Source: CAWELS01 sp964468205 (lineage in GTDB: Bacteria; Acidobacteriota; Terriglobia; Bryobacterales; Bryobacteraceae). Taken from it: a DNA stretch of 51,388 bases. Numbering within the stretch: the stretch's first letter is position 1; every line of letters starts with the position of its first letter. The stretch is taken from assembly GCA_964468205.1 (NCBI GenBank), contig CAYXVG010000052.1, forward strand, positions 1 to 51,388, given 5' to 3'. Under the pieces are notes generated by a model that saw nothing but the letters and a program-made list of their open reading frames with translations, did no database searches and had not been told where the DNA came from. Of the stretch, positions 41,458-50,658 are shown in pieces. The translations under genes were made by a program, and so were the position numbers.

Positions 41458-42975
41458 ATGTCCGAGATCACAAGCAACAATGTCGAACGGCGCCAGCCCC
41501 CTCTTCGCGTGAAGCAGGTGTTGAGAGACCGGGAAGCCGAGCTCTACCACCGTGATCCGGTCTCCGCCGAGGATGACGAGCTTCATGCTGAAGAGCAGGA
41601 ACGCTTCGTGACCGAGGATAGCGTCCGAATCTACCTGCACGAAATGGGTTCGGTGCCGCTCTTAAATAAGCGTGGCGAAGCGGAGTTGGGACGCAGGATG
41701 GAAGCCGGAAGACTGATCATGCGAAAGGCGATCAGCCGTTCCGAAGTTGTACAAAGGAGATTTATCGCTGAAGCGGAGGAGGTTGTACAAGGGAAAGCGC
41801 CGATTGACGGCTTGATCGAGATATCTGTGCCGATCGATAGCGAGGCCGACCCTAAGAAAACCAAAGCGGCGGCCCGTGCGAAGCTCTCCCGGGCGTTAAA
41901 TCTCGTCCGCCGTTACCGGCGGCTGCAGGAAGAATCGGCGGGTGGAACCCGCAAACGGCGGGCCGCGGAGTTCCGCCGGTACCAGGTGAAGATCGCTGGG
42001 ATTATCCGTAACCTGCCACTCCGGCCCGAGGTGTGGAGCCGGTATCGGGAAGAACTCGAGCGTCTCTACGAGGAGATCTCTTCTCTTGACAATCACTATC
42101 AAAGGATGATCAATCGGCGCCGGCGTTCAACGTCTACAGAACGCGCGTTGCGAAAGCAGATGCGTCTGTTGGAGAACGCTGGTGGTATGAGTCTTGCGGA
42201 GTTGCGCCACGCCACGATGAGAATCCGGCGCGGGGAACGGGAACTGGAGCAGGCCAAGAAGCAGTTGGTGGAAGCCAACCTGCGATTGGTTGTCTCCGTC
42301 GCCAAGAAATACGTCAATCGCGGAATGTTTCTTCTCGACCTCGTGCAGGAAGGCAACATGGGTCTCATCCGTGCCGCCGAGAAATTCGACTACCGGCGCG
42401 GCTTCAAGTTTTCCACCTACGCCACTTGGTGGATCCGGCAGGCGATTACACGGGCAATCGCGGATCAGTCGCGGACCATCCGCGTCCCGGTCCATATGAA
42501 CGAAAGCTTGAACAAGCTGATTCGCGCTTCCCAGGAGATCCAGAAAGAGCTCGGGAGAGAACCAAATGACGCAGACATCAGCCGCCGGCTGAAGATCCCG
42601 ATCGAGAAGGTACAGATGCTTCGATCGATCAACCGCGAACCAGTGTCGCTGGAAACTCCAGTCGGTACCGACCGCGAGTCGACTCTGGGCGAGTTGCTAG
42701 AGGACAACTCACGAAACTCCCCTACCGAAGCCATCGCCAAACTCGAGGTTCACAGTGAGACGGAAGGATTCCTGCAGGCCCTCACGCCCAAGGAAGAGCA
42801 GGTGATTCGCCTCCGGTTCGGAATTGGTTTCGACCGTGAGCACACGCTTGGGGAGATTGGCGACAAGTTGCAGCTAACCCGGGAGCGTATCCGCCAGATC
42901 GAAACGAAGGCCCTTGAGCGTCTCCGGTCTCCGGAGCACGCTCGCCGTCTTCGATCACTCCTCGCCTCAAACTAG
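41458..42975 (+). CDS. rpoD: RNA polymerase sigma factor of the RpoD group
   Basis: 505 residues. Region 1.2 (VRIYLHEMGSVPLLNKRGEA), a nonconserved stretch (~100-230), region 2 (NLRLVVSVAKKYVNRGMFLL, FKFSTYATWWIRQAITRAIA), region 3 (NKLIRASQEIQKELG) and region 4 (LRFGIGFDREHTLGEIG, LTRERIRQIETKALERLR) are complete. It recognises -10/-35 promoters as the primary or a close group 2 sigma. Region 1.1 is not obvious. The start at ATG 41458 has a strong aaaggaggt ribosome-binding site. A strong hairpin follows. Confidence 0.94.
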   Translation: MSEITSNNVERRQPPLRVKQVLRDREAELYHRDPVSAEDDELHAEEQERFVTEDSVRIYLHEMGSVPLLNKRGEAELGRRMEAGRLIMRKAISRSEVVQRRFIAEAEEVVQGKAPIDGLIEISVPIDSEADPKKTKAAARAKLSRALNLVRRYRRLQEESAGGTRKRRAAEFRRYQVKIAGIIRNLPLRPEVWSRYREELERLYEEISSLDNHYQRMINRRRRSTSTERALRKQMRLLENAGGMSLAELRHATMRIRRGERELEQAKKQLVEANLRLVVSVAKKYVNRGMFLLDLVQEGNMGLIRAAEKFDYRRGFKFSTYATWWIRQAITRAIADQSRTIRVPVHMNESLNKLIRASQEIQKELGREPNDADISRRLKIPIEKVQMLRSINREPVSLETPVGTDRESTLGELLEDNSRNSPTEAIAKLEVHSETEGFLQALTPKEEQVIRLRFGIGFDREHTLGEIGDKLQLTRERIRQIETKALERLRSPEHARRLRSLLASN

Positions 42976-42986
42976 GACGGCTTCGC

Positions 42987-43017
42987 CGGTGGCGCCGCGT
43001 TTCGCGCGGCGCCACCG
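42987..43017 (+). terminator. Strong hairpin terminator after rpoD
   Basis: cggtggcgccgcg (42987-42999) and its exact complement cgcggcgccaccg (43005-43017) form a 13-bp perfect stem with a tttcg loop, 11 nt after the stop. Only a short T-containing tail (tctcatc) follows. It lies between convergent genes and may work for both strands. Confidence 0.75.
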
Positions 43018-43108
43018 TCTCATCAGAGCGGATTCCTGGCGACCAAGCCGAGCTGCTGGTTCAACGAATCTCGCCACTGCGTCAGCGTCGGCGGCTTGGC
43101 ACGCGAGG

Positions 43109-44068
43109 CTACCGGCGGTGCGGTTCAACCCAGCCAATCTCCGTGAGGCAGTCCTTCGCTACGATGGCGGTGTTGACGTGGATGGTGATGGTGTCGTCGG
43201 TTTTCAGGGCGTAGCCTCCGGCGAGGGTGACCGCGACGGGCACACGCTGCCGCAAAGCGGTTTCAAACACAAGCCGGTCTCGCGCCTTTAACCCTTCCAG
43301 GGTGAGAGAGAGTCCTCCAAGTTGGTCTTCGCAATAGGGGTCCGCGCCGGCAACGTAGAGAATCAAATCCGGACCGAATCCCGCGATGGCGGTTTCGAGC
43401 GGATCTATCAGCCTCTTGAGGTACTCGCCGTCTCCGACGCCGTCGGGCAGATGGATGTCAACGGTAGACGGGGGCTTCTCGGCCGGGTAGTTGTGATACT
43501 GATGAATCGATAACGTGAAGACGTCGGTGTTGGTGGAGAAGATGGCGGCTGTTCCATTGCCTTGGTGCACGTCGCAGTCCACTACCATGGCCTTTCGAAT
43601 CCGGCCCCGCTTCTGGAGGCTGCGGATAGCCACGGCGATGTCGTTCACGGCGCAAAACCCTTCACCATGACCGGCGAACGCGTGGTGGAACCCGCCGCCG
43701 ATATTGTAGCCCGCACCCTCCTCGAGGGCACACTCGGCGGCAAGCGTAGTCCCGCCGGCGCTCAACAGGAAGCCGTTGACCATTTGCCGGGAGTAAGGAA
43801 CCTCGAGCCGCCGGATTTCATGGAAGGTCAGTGTACCGTGCGCGAGCTTACTCACCCATTCGGATTCGTGCACGAGCAACAGGTCCGATTCCGGCGCCGG
43901 CTCCGGTCTCAGGAAGTCCGCTGGCCCGGCGACCCCGCTTGAAAGGAGCCGGTCGCGAACGAGCCGGTATTTCTGCGTCGGAAACACATGAGCGCCGAAG
44001 TTGAGATCGTAGCCTTCGTGGTAGATAAGCCGGAAGGGCAAATGCCCGCTAGTATATTCCTTGTCCAT
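43109..44068 (-). CDS. Histone deacetylase/AcuC-family amidohydrolase
   Basis: 319 residues. Zinc-site motifs of the arginase-deacetylase fold are present: GGGFHHAFAGHGEGFCAVND (HH pair), VVDCDVHQGNGTA (DxH zinc ligands) and YVAGADPYCEDQLGGLSLT (second Asp), with GGYAL near the end. It would remove acetyl groups from lysines or polyamines. Closest in pattern to class IV/HDAC11-like bacterial forms. The start lies 20 bp inside the end of pta, so the two are co-expressed and may balance protein acetylation through acetyl phosphate; this is inference. Confidence 0.9.
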   Translation of the reverse strand: MDKEYTSGHLPFRLIYHEGYDLNFGAHVFPTQKYRLVRDRLLSSGVAGPADFLRPEPAPESDLLLVHESEWVSKLAHGTLTFHEIRRLEVPYSRQMVNGFLLSAGGTTLAAECALEEGAGYNIGGGFHHAFAGHGEGFCAVNDIAVAIRSLQKRGRIRKAMVVDCDVHQGNGTAAIFSTNTDVFTLSIHQYHNYPAEKPPSTVDIHLPDGVGDGEYLKRLIDPLETAIAGFGPDLILYVAGADPYCEDQLGGLSLTLEGLKARDRLVFETALRQRVPVAVTLAGGYALKTDDTITIHVNTAIVAKDCLTEIGWVEPHRR

Positions 44069-45023
44069 CCGTCTTGGCCTGGAGCGCTGTGATCACGGCC
44101 ACGCCGAAGATGTCATCCGCCGAACAGCCTCTGGACAGCTCGTTTGCCGGTTTCGCAAGACCCTGCAAAAACGGCCCCAGGGCAGCGCCATCAGCGATTC
44201 GCTCCACCATTTTATAGGCGATGTTCGCTGATGCCAAGTCCGGGAAAATAAAGGTGTTGGCCCGGCCGGCGACCGTTGACCCCGGAGCCTTTGAACGGCC
44301 GATGGCCGCCACAAGGGCGGCGTCAGCTTGCAATTCGCCGTCCACATTGAGATCAGGGGCCCTCTCTTTGACAATACGAAAGGCTTCCACAACCTGGTCC
44401 ACTTGCTTGTGCCTTCCGCTGCCTTTGGTGGAGAAGGACAGCATGGCGACCGCCGGCTCGATATTGAAGAACGCCCGTGTGCTTTCGGCCGTGGCAATCG
44501 TAATGTCGGCGAGTTGAACTGGAGAGGGCTGAATCACGATCGAACAGTCCGCGAACGACATCAGGCCGTTGTGGCCGAAGCTCCGGTTATGCACGGCCAT
44601 CACGAAGACGCTCGAGAGGGTCCGCACCTTCGGTCCCGTACCGATGCAGTGCAACATGGCACGGATCGTTTCACGTGATGTGAAATGGGCTCCGCCAACG
44701 AATCCGTCCGCCTCGCCTGCTGTCACCATGAGGTTGCCGTGATAAAGCGGGTGGCGAACCGCCTCCATCGCCTCCGGCTCTGTGATCCCTTTGGCCCTAC
44801 GCCGCTCGAAGTAGAGGGCGCTGTACTTTCTCAACTTGTTTTCGGCCAGATCGCCCCGTAGAAGGAGGGGTTCGGCAAGTCCTTCCCGGGAGAGCCGGTT
44901 TGCGGCCTCGACAACCCGCGGGTCGTCTCCTTCTGGAAAGACGATCCGGGCCGGACTCCCAAGCCTGCGGAGACGTTCGGCTTGATTGTGGATGAACTCA
45001 GTGGCAGCCTCAGGAACGGGCAT
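44049..45023 (-). CDS. pta: Phosphate acetyltransferase
   Basis: 324 residues from ATG 45023, the short PTA_PTB form. RIVFPEGDDPRVVEAA at the N-terminus, GEADGFVGGAHFTSRETIRA and KAPGSTVAGRANTFIFPDLA are family motifs. It interconverts acetyl-CoA and acetyl phosphate. A TTG at 45050 would add nine residues and has weaker support. No ackA is seen adjacent; instead a deacetylase gene overlaps its end, which is an unusual partner. Confidence 0.93.
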   Translation of the reverse strand: MPVPEAATEFIHNQAERLRRLGSPARIVFPEGDDPRVVEAANRLSREGLAEPLLLRGDLAENKLRKYSALYFERRRAKGITEPEAMEAVRHPLYHGNLMVTAGEADGFVGGAHFTSRETIRAMLHCIGTGPKVRTLSSVFVMAVHNRSFGHNGLMSFADCSIVIQPSPVQLADITIATAESTRAFFNIEPAVAMLSFSTKGSGRHKQVDQVVEAFRIVKERAPDLNVDGELQADAALVAAIGRSKAPGSTVAGRANTFIFPDLASANIAYKMVERIADGAALGPFLQGLAKPANELSRGCSADDIFGVAVITALQAKTDGQGIY

Positions 45024-45102
45024 AGAATCTAATATTGTAGGCCACGCCAACGCCCTCTGTTTGTAGGATAGTGGGGAAACGCTTTCGAAACGTCCACGCC
45101 AG

Positions 45103-45630
45103 ATGCCCAGATCGAAGAATTCTCAACCCGGCCGGCAACGGCCTGCAACGAAAACCAAGAGGGTTTCGAAACCTGACCGCGGCACGAACTGGAATGGTCC
45201 GGAACCTCGCCTTGACGAATCGAAATGTTGCTTCAAGCTCCGTCTTGCCAAGTCAAGGATTCATCGCTGGGGCATTTTTGCCGGTGAGCGTATTCCGGCC
45301 CGCCGCAAGATCATTGAGTATACGGGCGAGCGCATCAGCCGGAGGGAGACAAAACGGCGCGCCGAGGCCCCCTACAACTATCTTTTCACTCTCGACAAGT
45401 ACTGGGCAATTGACGGGGCCGTCGGGGGAAGCGGCGCGGAGTTCATCAACCATTGCTGCGAGCCGAACTGCGACTCGCGGATCGTCCGCGGCCACATCCT
45501 ATATATGAGCAAGCGCGATATCGAGCCCGGCGAAGAGCTGACCGTCGACTATCATTTTGACGCTGACGTTGACGAGGTACCGTGTAGTTGCGGAGCGCCG
45601 AATTGCCGCGGCACCATCAATGTCAAGTAG
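45103..45630 (+). CDS. SET-domain lysine methyltransferase
   Basis: 175 residues. A basic N-terminal tail (~1-30, PRSKNSQPGRQRPATKTKR) is followed by a SET domain: GIFAGERIPARRKIIEYTGE, the knot motif FINHCCEPNC, and GEELTVDYHF. A post-SET cysteine cluster (PCSCGAPNCRG) completes the zinc-binding site. In eukaryotes such proteins methylate histones; bacterial ones may act on DNA-binding or ribosomal proteins. The gene is divergent from pta and the deacetylase. Origin by ancient transfer is possible but not shown. Target unknown. Confidence 0.9.
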   Translation: MPRSKNSQPGRQRPATKTKRVSKPDRGTNWNGPEPRLDESKCCFKLRLAKSRIHRWGIFAGERIPARRKIIEYTGERISRRETKRRAEAPYNYLFTLDKYWAIDGAVGGSGAEFINHCCEPNCDSRIVRGHILYMSKRDIEPGEELTVDYHFDADVDEVPCSCGAPNCRGTINVK

Positions 45631-45663
45631 CGGGCGGAACCGGCAGGCCCAATTTGAACACGA

Positions 45664-47280
45664 CTACTTAAAATACCCAGCGGCAAGTTCCGGTTTGAGT
45701 TCCAGTGCCCGGCGCCAGTGGTCGATTGCCTCTTTTTCCCGCCCCGCCGAGTGCAGCGCGTGGCCAAGGTTCAATAACGCTTCAGCAAACTCGGGTTGGT
45801 GCTCCATCGCCTCACGGTAGCAGCGGATGGCCTCGTCCGTGCCGCCGGTCTGCTGGTGGAGAAGTCCGGCGTTGTAGCAAACCTCGGACGAGGATTCACC
45901 GGCGTCAAGCAGCATCTGGTGGAGCGCAAGAGCTTTGGCGTGGTCGTCGGCTTCCAGAGCCAGGGCCGCCAGCGCACGCAGAGGTTCGAGCGATTCCGGA
46001 GCCTCCTGGTGCAGTTCCTCGAAGATTGCCTCGGCCTTGTCATTTTCCCCTCTTAGCCAGTGGGCCCGTCCGAGATGCCATTTAGCTTCCGCCGTCATCC
46101 GTCCGCTGTCGTCGACAGAGCCCAGTGCGGCAATCGATCCATCGTAGTCACCCTCACGCAAACGGAGCACTCCGAGCCGCACCTGCGCGAACTCGTCGGC
46201 GACCCCGCTGGAGGCGAGTTCTTCATAAATGCGGAGGGCCTCGGCGGTTTCACCATCCTGCTCCAGAAGCCAGGCGAGTTGAGCGGCGGATTCGCTCTCG
46301 GCCGGATCGATTTCAAGAGCTTTTCGGAAGGACTCGCGGGCCTCGTCGCGTTTGCCCGCCTCGATCAGGGCTAGCCCTAAATTGCGATACAGGGCAACAG
46401 TGTCAGGGCGCAAGGCCGCCGCTGAGCGATATGCCCCCACAGCGTCTTCCCAGCGTCCGAGCCGGTGTAACGCGGCGCCAAGATTGTAGTGCGCCTCAAA
46501 GTCGTCATTTCTCTGTGCGAGGATCTGCTCGCAGTGCCGGACGGCGGCCTCGAAGTTCTCCTGCCGGAATGCATGGGCGGCGAGAGCGACATGGGCCGGC
46601 AGCGCGGCCGGGTCGAGGGCTACTAGCCGCTCTCCGTACGTAGCAAGGATCTCGTCATCGTTTGCTTGGATTCCAAGTGCCACCATGTTCCGCAGCGTGT
46701 CGAGACCATCAGGATTCTGCTCGAGGAGGTGTTTGTAGATCTGCTTCGCTTCCTCTACCTGCCCGAGCTTCTGCAGCGCGACGGCGCGGCCGAATTCAGA
46801 CGATTCGCTCCCGTTTCCGGAATTGATAGCCGTCTCGAAGCACTTGAGCGCTTCGCCAGCTTGGTCCAGGTGAAGCAGACAAACCCCAAGACCATGATTG
46901 GTTTGCGCGGTCTCCTCCCCGGCCGCGTGCGCCTCCTGGTAGCGCTTAACGGCTTCTTCCCACTGCTCTAGATTCTGGAGGCAGAGCGCAAACTGAGCTT
47001 TGACGCCTGGTTGCGCGGGGGCCACCGCGAAGAGCTTTTGGAAGCTGTCCATGGCTTCCTGGTGTAACCCGAGTTCCATCTGCACACTGGCCAGTGCGCG
47101 GTGTAGCTCCGCTGAGTTCAATCCGCCATCTCGCGCGGAATTTAGCTCGACGAGTGCCTCTTCCAGCTTTCCTTCCAGGTGCAGAGAGACGGCACGTGCC
47201 ACAGCCTGACCGGCTTGGTCGATATCCTTGCCGGCGCCGTCTCCACTTCGGTTCGTGTCACTTCCGGGTGAATATGGCAC
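45664..47280 (-). CDS. TPR-repeat protein
   Basis: 538 residues made almost wholly of tetratricopeptide repeats, about 13-14 from residue ~40 to the end (for example ALLNLGHALHSAGREKEAID, ALYRNLGLALIEAGKRDEAR, AHYNLGAALHRLGRWEDAVG). Such solenoids bind partner proteins; no enzymatic domain or membrane segment is seen. GTG 47280 is taken as start because aggaga lies ~8 nt upstream; the frame extends to a TTG at 47316 without such a site. Function cannot be assigned more narrowly. Confidence 0.85.
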   Translation of the reverse strand: MPYSPGSDTNRSGDGAGKDIDQAGQAVARAVSLHLEGKLEEALVELNSARDGGLNSAELHRALASVQMELGLHQEAMDSFQKLFAVAPAQPGVKAQFALCLQNLEQWEEAVKRYQEAHAAGEETAQTNHGLGVCLLHLDQAGEALKCFETAINSGNGSESSEFGRAVALQKLGQVEEAKQIYKHLLEQNPDGLDTLRNMVALGIQANDDEILATYGERLVALDPAALPAHVALAAHAFRQENFEAAVRHCEQILAQRNDDFEAHYNLGAALHRLGRWEDAVGAYRSAAALRPDTVALYRNLGLALIEAGKRDEARESFRKALEIDPAESESAAQLAWLLEQDGETAEALRIYEELASSGVADEFAQVRLGVLRLREGDYDGSIAALGSVDDSGRMTAEAKWHLGRAHWLRGENDKAEAIFEELHQEAPESLEPLRALAALALEADDHAKALALHQMLLDAGESSSEVCYNAGLLHQQTGGTDEAIRCYREAMEHQPEFAEALLNLGHALHSAGREKEAIDHWRRALELKPELAAGYFK

Positions 47281-47392
47281 TAGAGTTCTCCTCAGTGTGT
47301 TCCGGTGATGCAACAAGCTGTCCTCGGGGCCGGCGCCAGGCTAGGCGGCAGGCCGGCGCCCGTGTTCGCGACCACCGTGTCAGACACAATTA

Positions 47393-47403
47393 ACCTGACA
47401 GGT
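47393..47403. promoter_or_regulatory. Palindrome at the TPR-gene promoter
   Basis: acctgacaggt is a perfect 5-bp inverted repeat around one base, immediately downstream of the candidate -10 box on the minus strand. Such a position suits a repressor operator. No binding protein is known. Confidence 0.35.
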
Positions 47404-47432
47404 AAGTAATCGGATGTTTGCGCAGTTTTCAA
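47403..47432 (-). promoter_or_regulatory. Candidate sigma-70 promoter of the TPR gene
   Basis: On the minus strand TTGAAA (47432-47427) and TACTTA (47408-47403) are separated by 18 bp. The -35 box is one base from consensus, the -10 box weaker. Transcription would start near 47396, leaving a leader of about 115 nt. Confidence 0.4.
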
Positions 47433-47477
47433 CAGGGAAAAGCCGAAAATTGACTTGGTCCCGGCTGTTTAACCGGC

Positions 47478-49595
47478 TTATCGTTCTTTCCTGCGGCGCT
47501 GTTTGTGCGGCCAGGGTGCAACAACCGAGAAGCTCAGTTTCCGGTCCAGGGTGTCGACCCTATCGAGCCGGACCGAGACTTGATCGCCAATCGAGAAGGA
47601 ACGGCCGCTTCGGGAACCAGTAATCTTGCGCGTCGTTTCGTTGTAGCCCCAGCGCTCGCCGGGCAGCGTTTCCACCGGTACCAGACCCTCCACGAAAAGG
47701 TCCTCGAGTTCGACGAAGAAGCCGGCCGGCACGGTGTTTGTGATCAGCCCTGGGAACTCGTCACCAAGGTGTTGGGCCATGAAATTTACCTTCTTCCATT
47801 CCACGAGTTCGCGTTCCGCATCAGCCGCGCGGCGTTCGGTTTCTGATGATGTGTCGCCGATCTGGCGGAGTTTCGCCTCGTGGTACGTTGACTGCCGTCC
47901 GTCTATCAGATCGCCGAGTATGCGATGAACAATCAGGTCAGGATAACGCCGGATGGGGGATGTGAAATGGGTGTAGGTTCCGGTGGCCAGTGCGAAGTGA
48001 CCGCGGTTGTTCTCGGAGTATCTGGCCTGTTTGAGCGACCGCAGCATGAGGTAGCTGAGAATCCGTTCTTCCGGCTTTCCCTCGATCTTTTTCAAGAGCC
48101 GCTGGTAGTGACGGGGCGTGATGTTAATGTCGGGGAGTGGAACCTCGATATCCTTGCGAACTTTCCGGCCGCTCGTATGCCGTTCGATGTTGCGGAATCT
48201 CTTCTGGGCCATCCCCTTGATCCCCAGGGAGAGGCCGAAGCCCGAGGCGATCTCCTCGAACTCCATTACCCTCATGACATCCGGTTTCTCATGTACGCGG
48301 TAGAGAGAGTCCGGAACGTGGGATGCCAGGTGCGCGGCAACGGCTTCGTTGGCCGCCAGCATGAACTCTTCGATCAGCCGGTGAGCGATGTTGCGGGGGC
48401 TGCGGCCGATTCCGGTCATCGCGCCGAACTCGTCGAACTCGATCAGGGGCTCCGGCAAATCGAAGTCAATCGAGCCGCGGCGCGTTCGCATGCGATTGAG
48501 GATCAGGGCGAGGTCCCGCATCAACTCGAAGCGCTCGACTAGCGGGGCGTATCGTTCGCGCAATCCTTCATCGCCTTCGAGCAGCAGGTGAACGTTCGTA
48601 TACGTCATCCGCTCCGCGCTGCGGATGACGCTACGGCAGAGCCGCTGCGAGACTACGTGACCGCGGTTATCGATCTCGAGCAGAGCTGACATGGTGAGCC
48701 GGTCGACGTTCGGATTCAGCGAGCAGATGTCGGTGGAAAGATCGAGCGGCAGCATAGGCACCGCCCGGTCCGGGAAGTAGACGCTGTTGCCGCGCAACTC
48801 GGCTTCCCGGTCGATATGGGAACCGGGCTTAACGTACTGGCTAACATCCGCGATATGAACGTGAAGCGCGTAGTTGCCATTGTCGAGCCGGTCCACCCAG
48901 ACTGCATCGTCGAAGTCGCGGGCCGTTTCGCCGTCAATGGTGACTACGTCAAACTCCCGAAAATCCTCGCGTCCTTCCAAGTCGGATTGACGGATGACGT
49001 TGGGGATGTTTTGCGCTTCCTCGATCGCCTCGGGTGGAAACCGGTGCGGGATGTGGTGTTTCCGGATGATGATCTCGACGTCGACGCCGAAATCGCCGGT
49101 GCGCCCAAGAACTTCCACGATCCGGCCGGTGGGGCCCTGGTCTTTCTTGGGGAAAGTAAGAATCTCGGCATTGACTACCATGCCGTCGAGCTCGTCAGGG
49201 CCGGAAAAATCCACTGGAGCGGCGCCAATGCGGTCGTCTTCCAGGTTCGAAGGCGGAACCTCCTTGCCTGGAGGAATCTCCACCCACTGGGTGAGCCGGT
49301 TGTCGAACGGTTCGACGTAGCTGCGCACGCGGCTCACGCGGAACGTGCCGACAACGGTGGGATGGGCGCGGTCAAGGATCTTGACGATCTCGCCCTCCGC
49401 GCGGCCGTCGCCGGACACTTTCACCAGCTTTGCCATCACCCGGTCACCGTGCATGGCGCTGTGCAGTGCGTCGGGCGGGATGAAGAGATCGCCCTTCATC
49501 CAAGGAAGCGGATGCGACGGGATTACGAATCCGTAACCGTCGCGGTGAACGCTGATTCGGCCGGCAATGCGAGGTGGAGTCTTAGGACGAGCCAC
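47478..49595 (-). CDS. rnr: Ribonuclease R
   Basis: About 705 residues from the GTG at 49595. OB-fold cold-shock domains (RIAGRISVHRDGYGFVIP), the RNB catalytic domain with VTIDGETARDFDDAVWV, the HIADVSQYVKPGSHID stretch and a C-terminal S1 domain with a basic tail (KQRRRKER) identify the 3'-5' processive exonuclease. The open frame continues to 49817, but those 74 residues resemble nothing and lack the N-terminal winged-helix domain of E. coli RNase R, so the true start is uncertain. It degrades structured RNA and takes part in tmRNA-linked mRNA decay. Confidence 0.9.
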   Translation of the reverse strand: MARPKTPPRIAGRISVHRDGYGFVIPSHPLPWMKGDLFIPPDALHSAMHGDRVMAKLVKVSGDGRAEGEIVKILDRAHPTVVGTFRVSRVRSYVEPFDNRLTQWVEIPPGKEVPPSNLEDDRIGAAPVDFSGPDELDGMVVNAEILTFPKKDQGPTGRIVEVLGRTGDFGVDVEIIIRKHHIPHRFPPEAIEEAQNIPNVIRQSDLEGREDFREFDVVTIDGETARDFDDAVWVDRLDNGNYALHVHIADVSQYVKPGSHIDREAELRGNSVYFPDRAVPMLPLDLSTDICSLNPNVDRLTMSALLEIDNRGHVVSQRLCRSVIRSAERMTYTNVHLLLEGDEGLRERYAPLVERFELMRDLALILNRMRTRRGSIDFDLPEPLIEFDEFGAMTGIGRSPRNIAHRLIEEFMLAANEAVAAHLASHVPDSLYRVHEKPDVMRVMEFEEIASGFGLSLGIKGMAQKRFRNIERHTSGRKVRKDIEVPLPDINITPRHYQRLLKKIEGKPEERILSYLMLRSLKQARYSENNRGHFALATGTYTHFTSPIRRYPDLIVHRILGDLIDGRQSTYHEAKLRQIGDTSSETERRAADAERELVEWKKVNFMAQHLGDEFPGLITNTVPAGFFVELEDLFVEGLVPVETLPGERWGYNETTRKITGSRSGRSFSIGDQVSVRLDRVDTLDRKLSFSVVAPWPHKQRRRKER

Positions 49596-49788
49596 GTACT
49601 CATTGAAGCACGCGCGCGGATCCGGCAGATAAGGTGCACTCAGATCCGAAGTGTTGATTTTCGCCCTAAGAGGAGGCAGAATCAGAACGTTGGTACAACT
49701 ACGGGGGGATTTTTGAACGAAGGACCGGCTGACTCGCGTTTCGCGGCCGCACTTGTTGGTCATCTTGATGTGCCGCCCGCGGACAGGG

Positions 49789-50658
49789 ATGGCGCTGCCG
49801 CTCGTCTTTGACCCCAATCAGGCAAAGGCCCCGCTAGATGTACTATTTCTCATGCGCGGCGAGAAATACGCGACATTCTTGACCGCCGACGCTGCTGTCC
49901 TGAATCTGGGGTCCGCAGCGCCGCGACCGACGATCCGGGGCGGGCACTTACCTGCGGGGACAAGATCCGTTGCGGTGGGTACGCCGGGTTCCGCACATCG
50001 CCGAAGTGGTCTATGAGGACATTCAGCCAGGCGCGGATCTGGTGTTCTACGGGAATGCCGGCCACCTGGATTATGGCTTCGTGCCTGCGCCGGGCGCAGA
50101 CCCCAAGGGAATCCTGCTGCAGTATGAAGGAGCCGCGAAATGGTTATCGATGATTACGACGATCCGCAGTTGCGAATGAAAGCGAGGACCATCGTACAGA
50201 AGACGCGGCTGCCATCCAGCGGAGTGCATCCGGAGGTGAAGAAAGCGTTCGCGCTTGGTACATACTTGACGGCCCGCGAACGGTATGGATCCAGCTTGGG
50301 AACAACGACAGGGAACGGGATCCACGGATGGACCCGCTCATGCTGTACTCCTCGTACCTGGGTGGTGACGGAAACCGCGCAGGAGGGAGCGGCCGGATAA
50401 CCGATCTGGCGACGGATCGTGATGGAAACCGTGCGTCACGGAGACTACGGAATTGCTGGAGGTCCCGGTCACGGCGGGCGCCTACGACGCCGAGCACCGC
50501 GGGGTCACAGCGGCGTTCATCGCCAAGTTGAATCCGGCGCCTACCCGGACGCCTCGACGAACCTGCGGCTGTACGGCACAACGGCGTTCATCGCCCAGTT
50601 GAATCCGGCAGCCCTGAATGGAGACTACTTCCGGTTGCCCGGCGCCTCATTATTATAG
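49789..50658 (+). pseudogene. Decayed SBBP-repeat (DUF7948) protein
   Basis: Fragments of one protein family appear in successive frames. Frame 1 (from 49789): LPLVFDPNQAKAPLDVLFLM and ATFLTADAAVLNLG; frame 2 (from ~49970): WVRRVPHIAEVVYEDIQPGA and LDYGFVPAPGADPKGILL, all DUF7948-like. Then frame 3 (from ~50328): LMLYSSYLGGDGN and DLATDRDGN, frame 2 again (~50459): EVPVTAGAYDAEHRG and AAFIAKLNPAP, and frame 1: AFIAQLNPAAL, which are SBBP beta-propeller repeats. Intact members are large exported proteins. There are at least four frame changes, large missing parts and no signal peptide, so it is a non-functional relic. The separate short open frames here are not genes. Confidence 0.8.

Larger units (their letters stand above)
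47281..47477. other. Leader/intergenic region before the TPR gene
   Basis: About 200 bases between the TPR gene and RNase R, both on the minus strand. It includes two exact copies of ggccggcgcc (47328-47337 and 47351-47360) with 23-bp spacing, a palindrome at 47393-47403 and a candidate promoter at 47403-47432. Confidence 0.45.

Noticed and set aside
45071..45508. 145-codon open frame overlapping the SET gene
   Set aside because: The SET-domain motifs are in the other frame; this product is Ala/Ser/Arg-rich with no homology.
49753..50658. Several short open frames (49753, 49970, 50140, 50328, 50419) as separate genes
   Set aside because: Their products are consecutive pieces of a single DUF7948/SBBP protein, so they are listed as one pseudogene.
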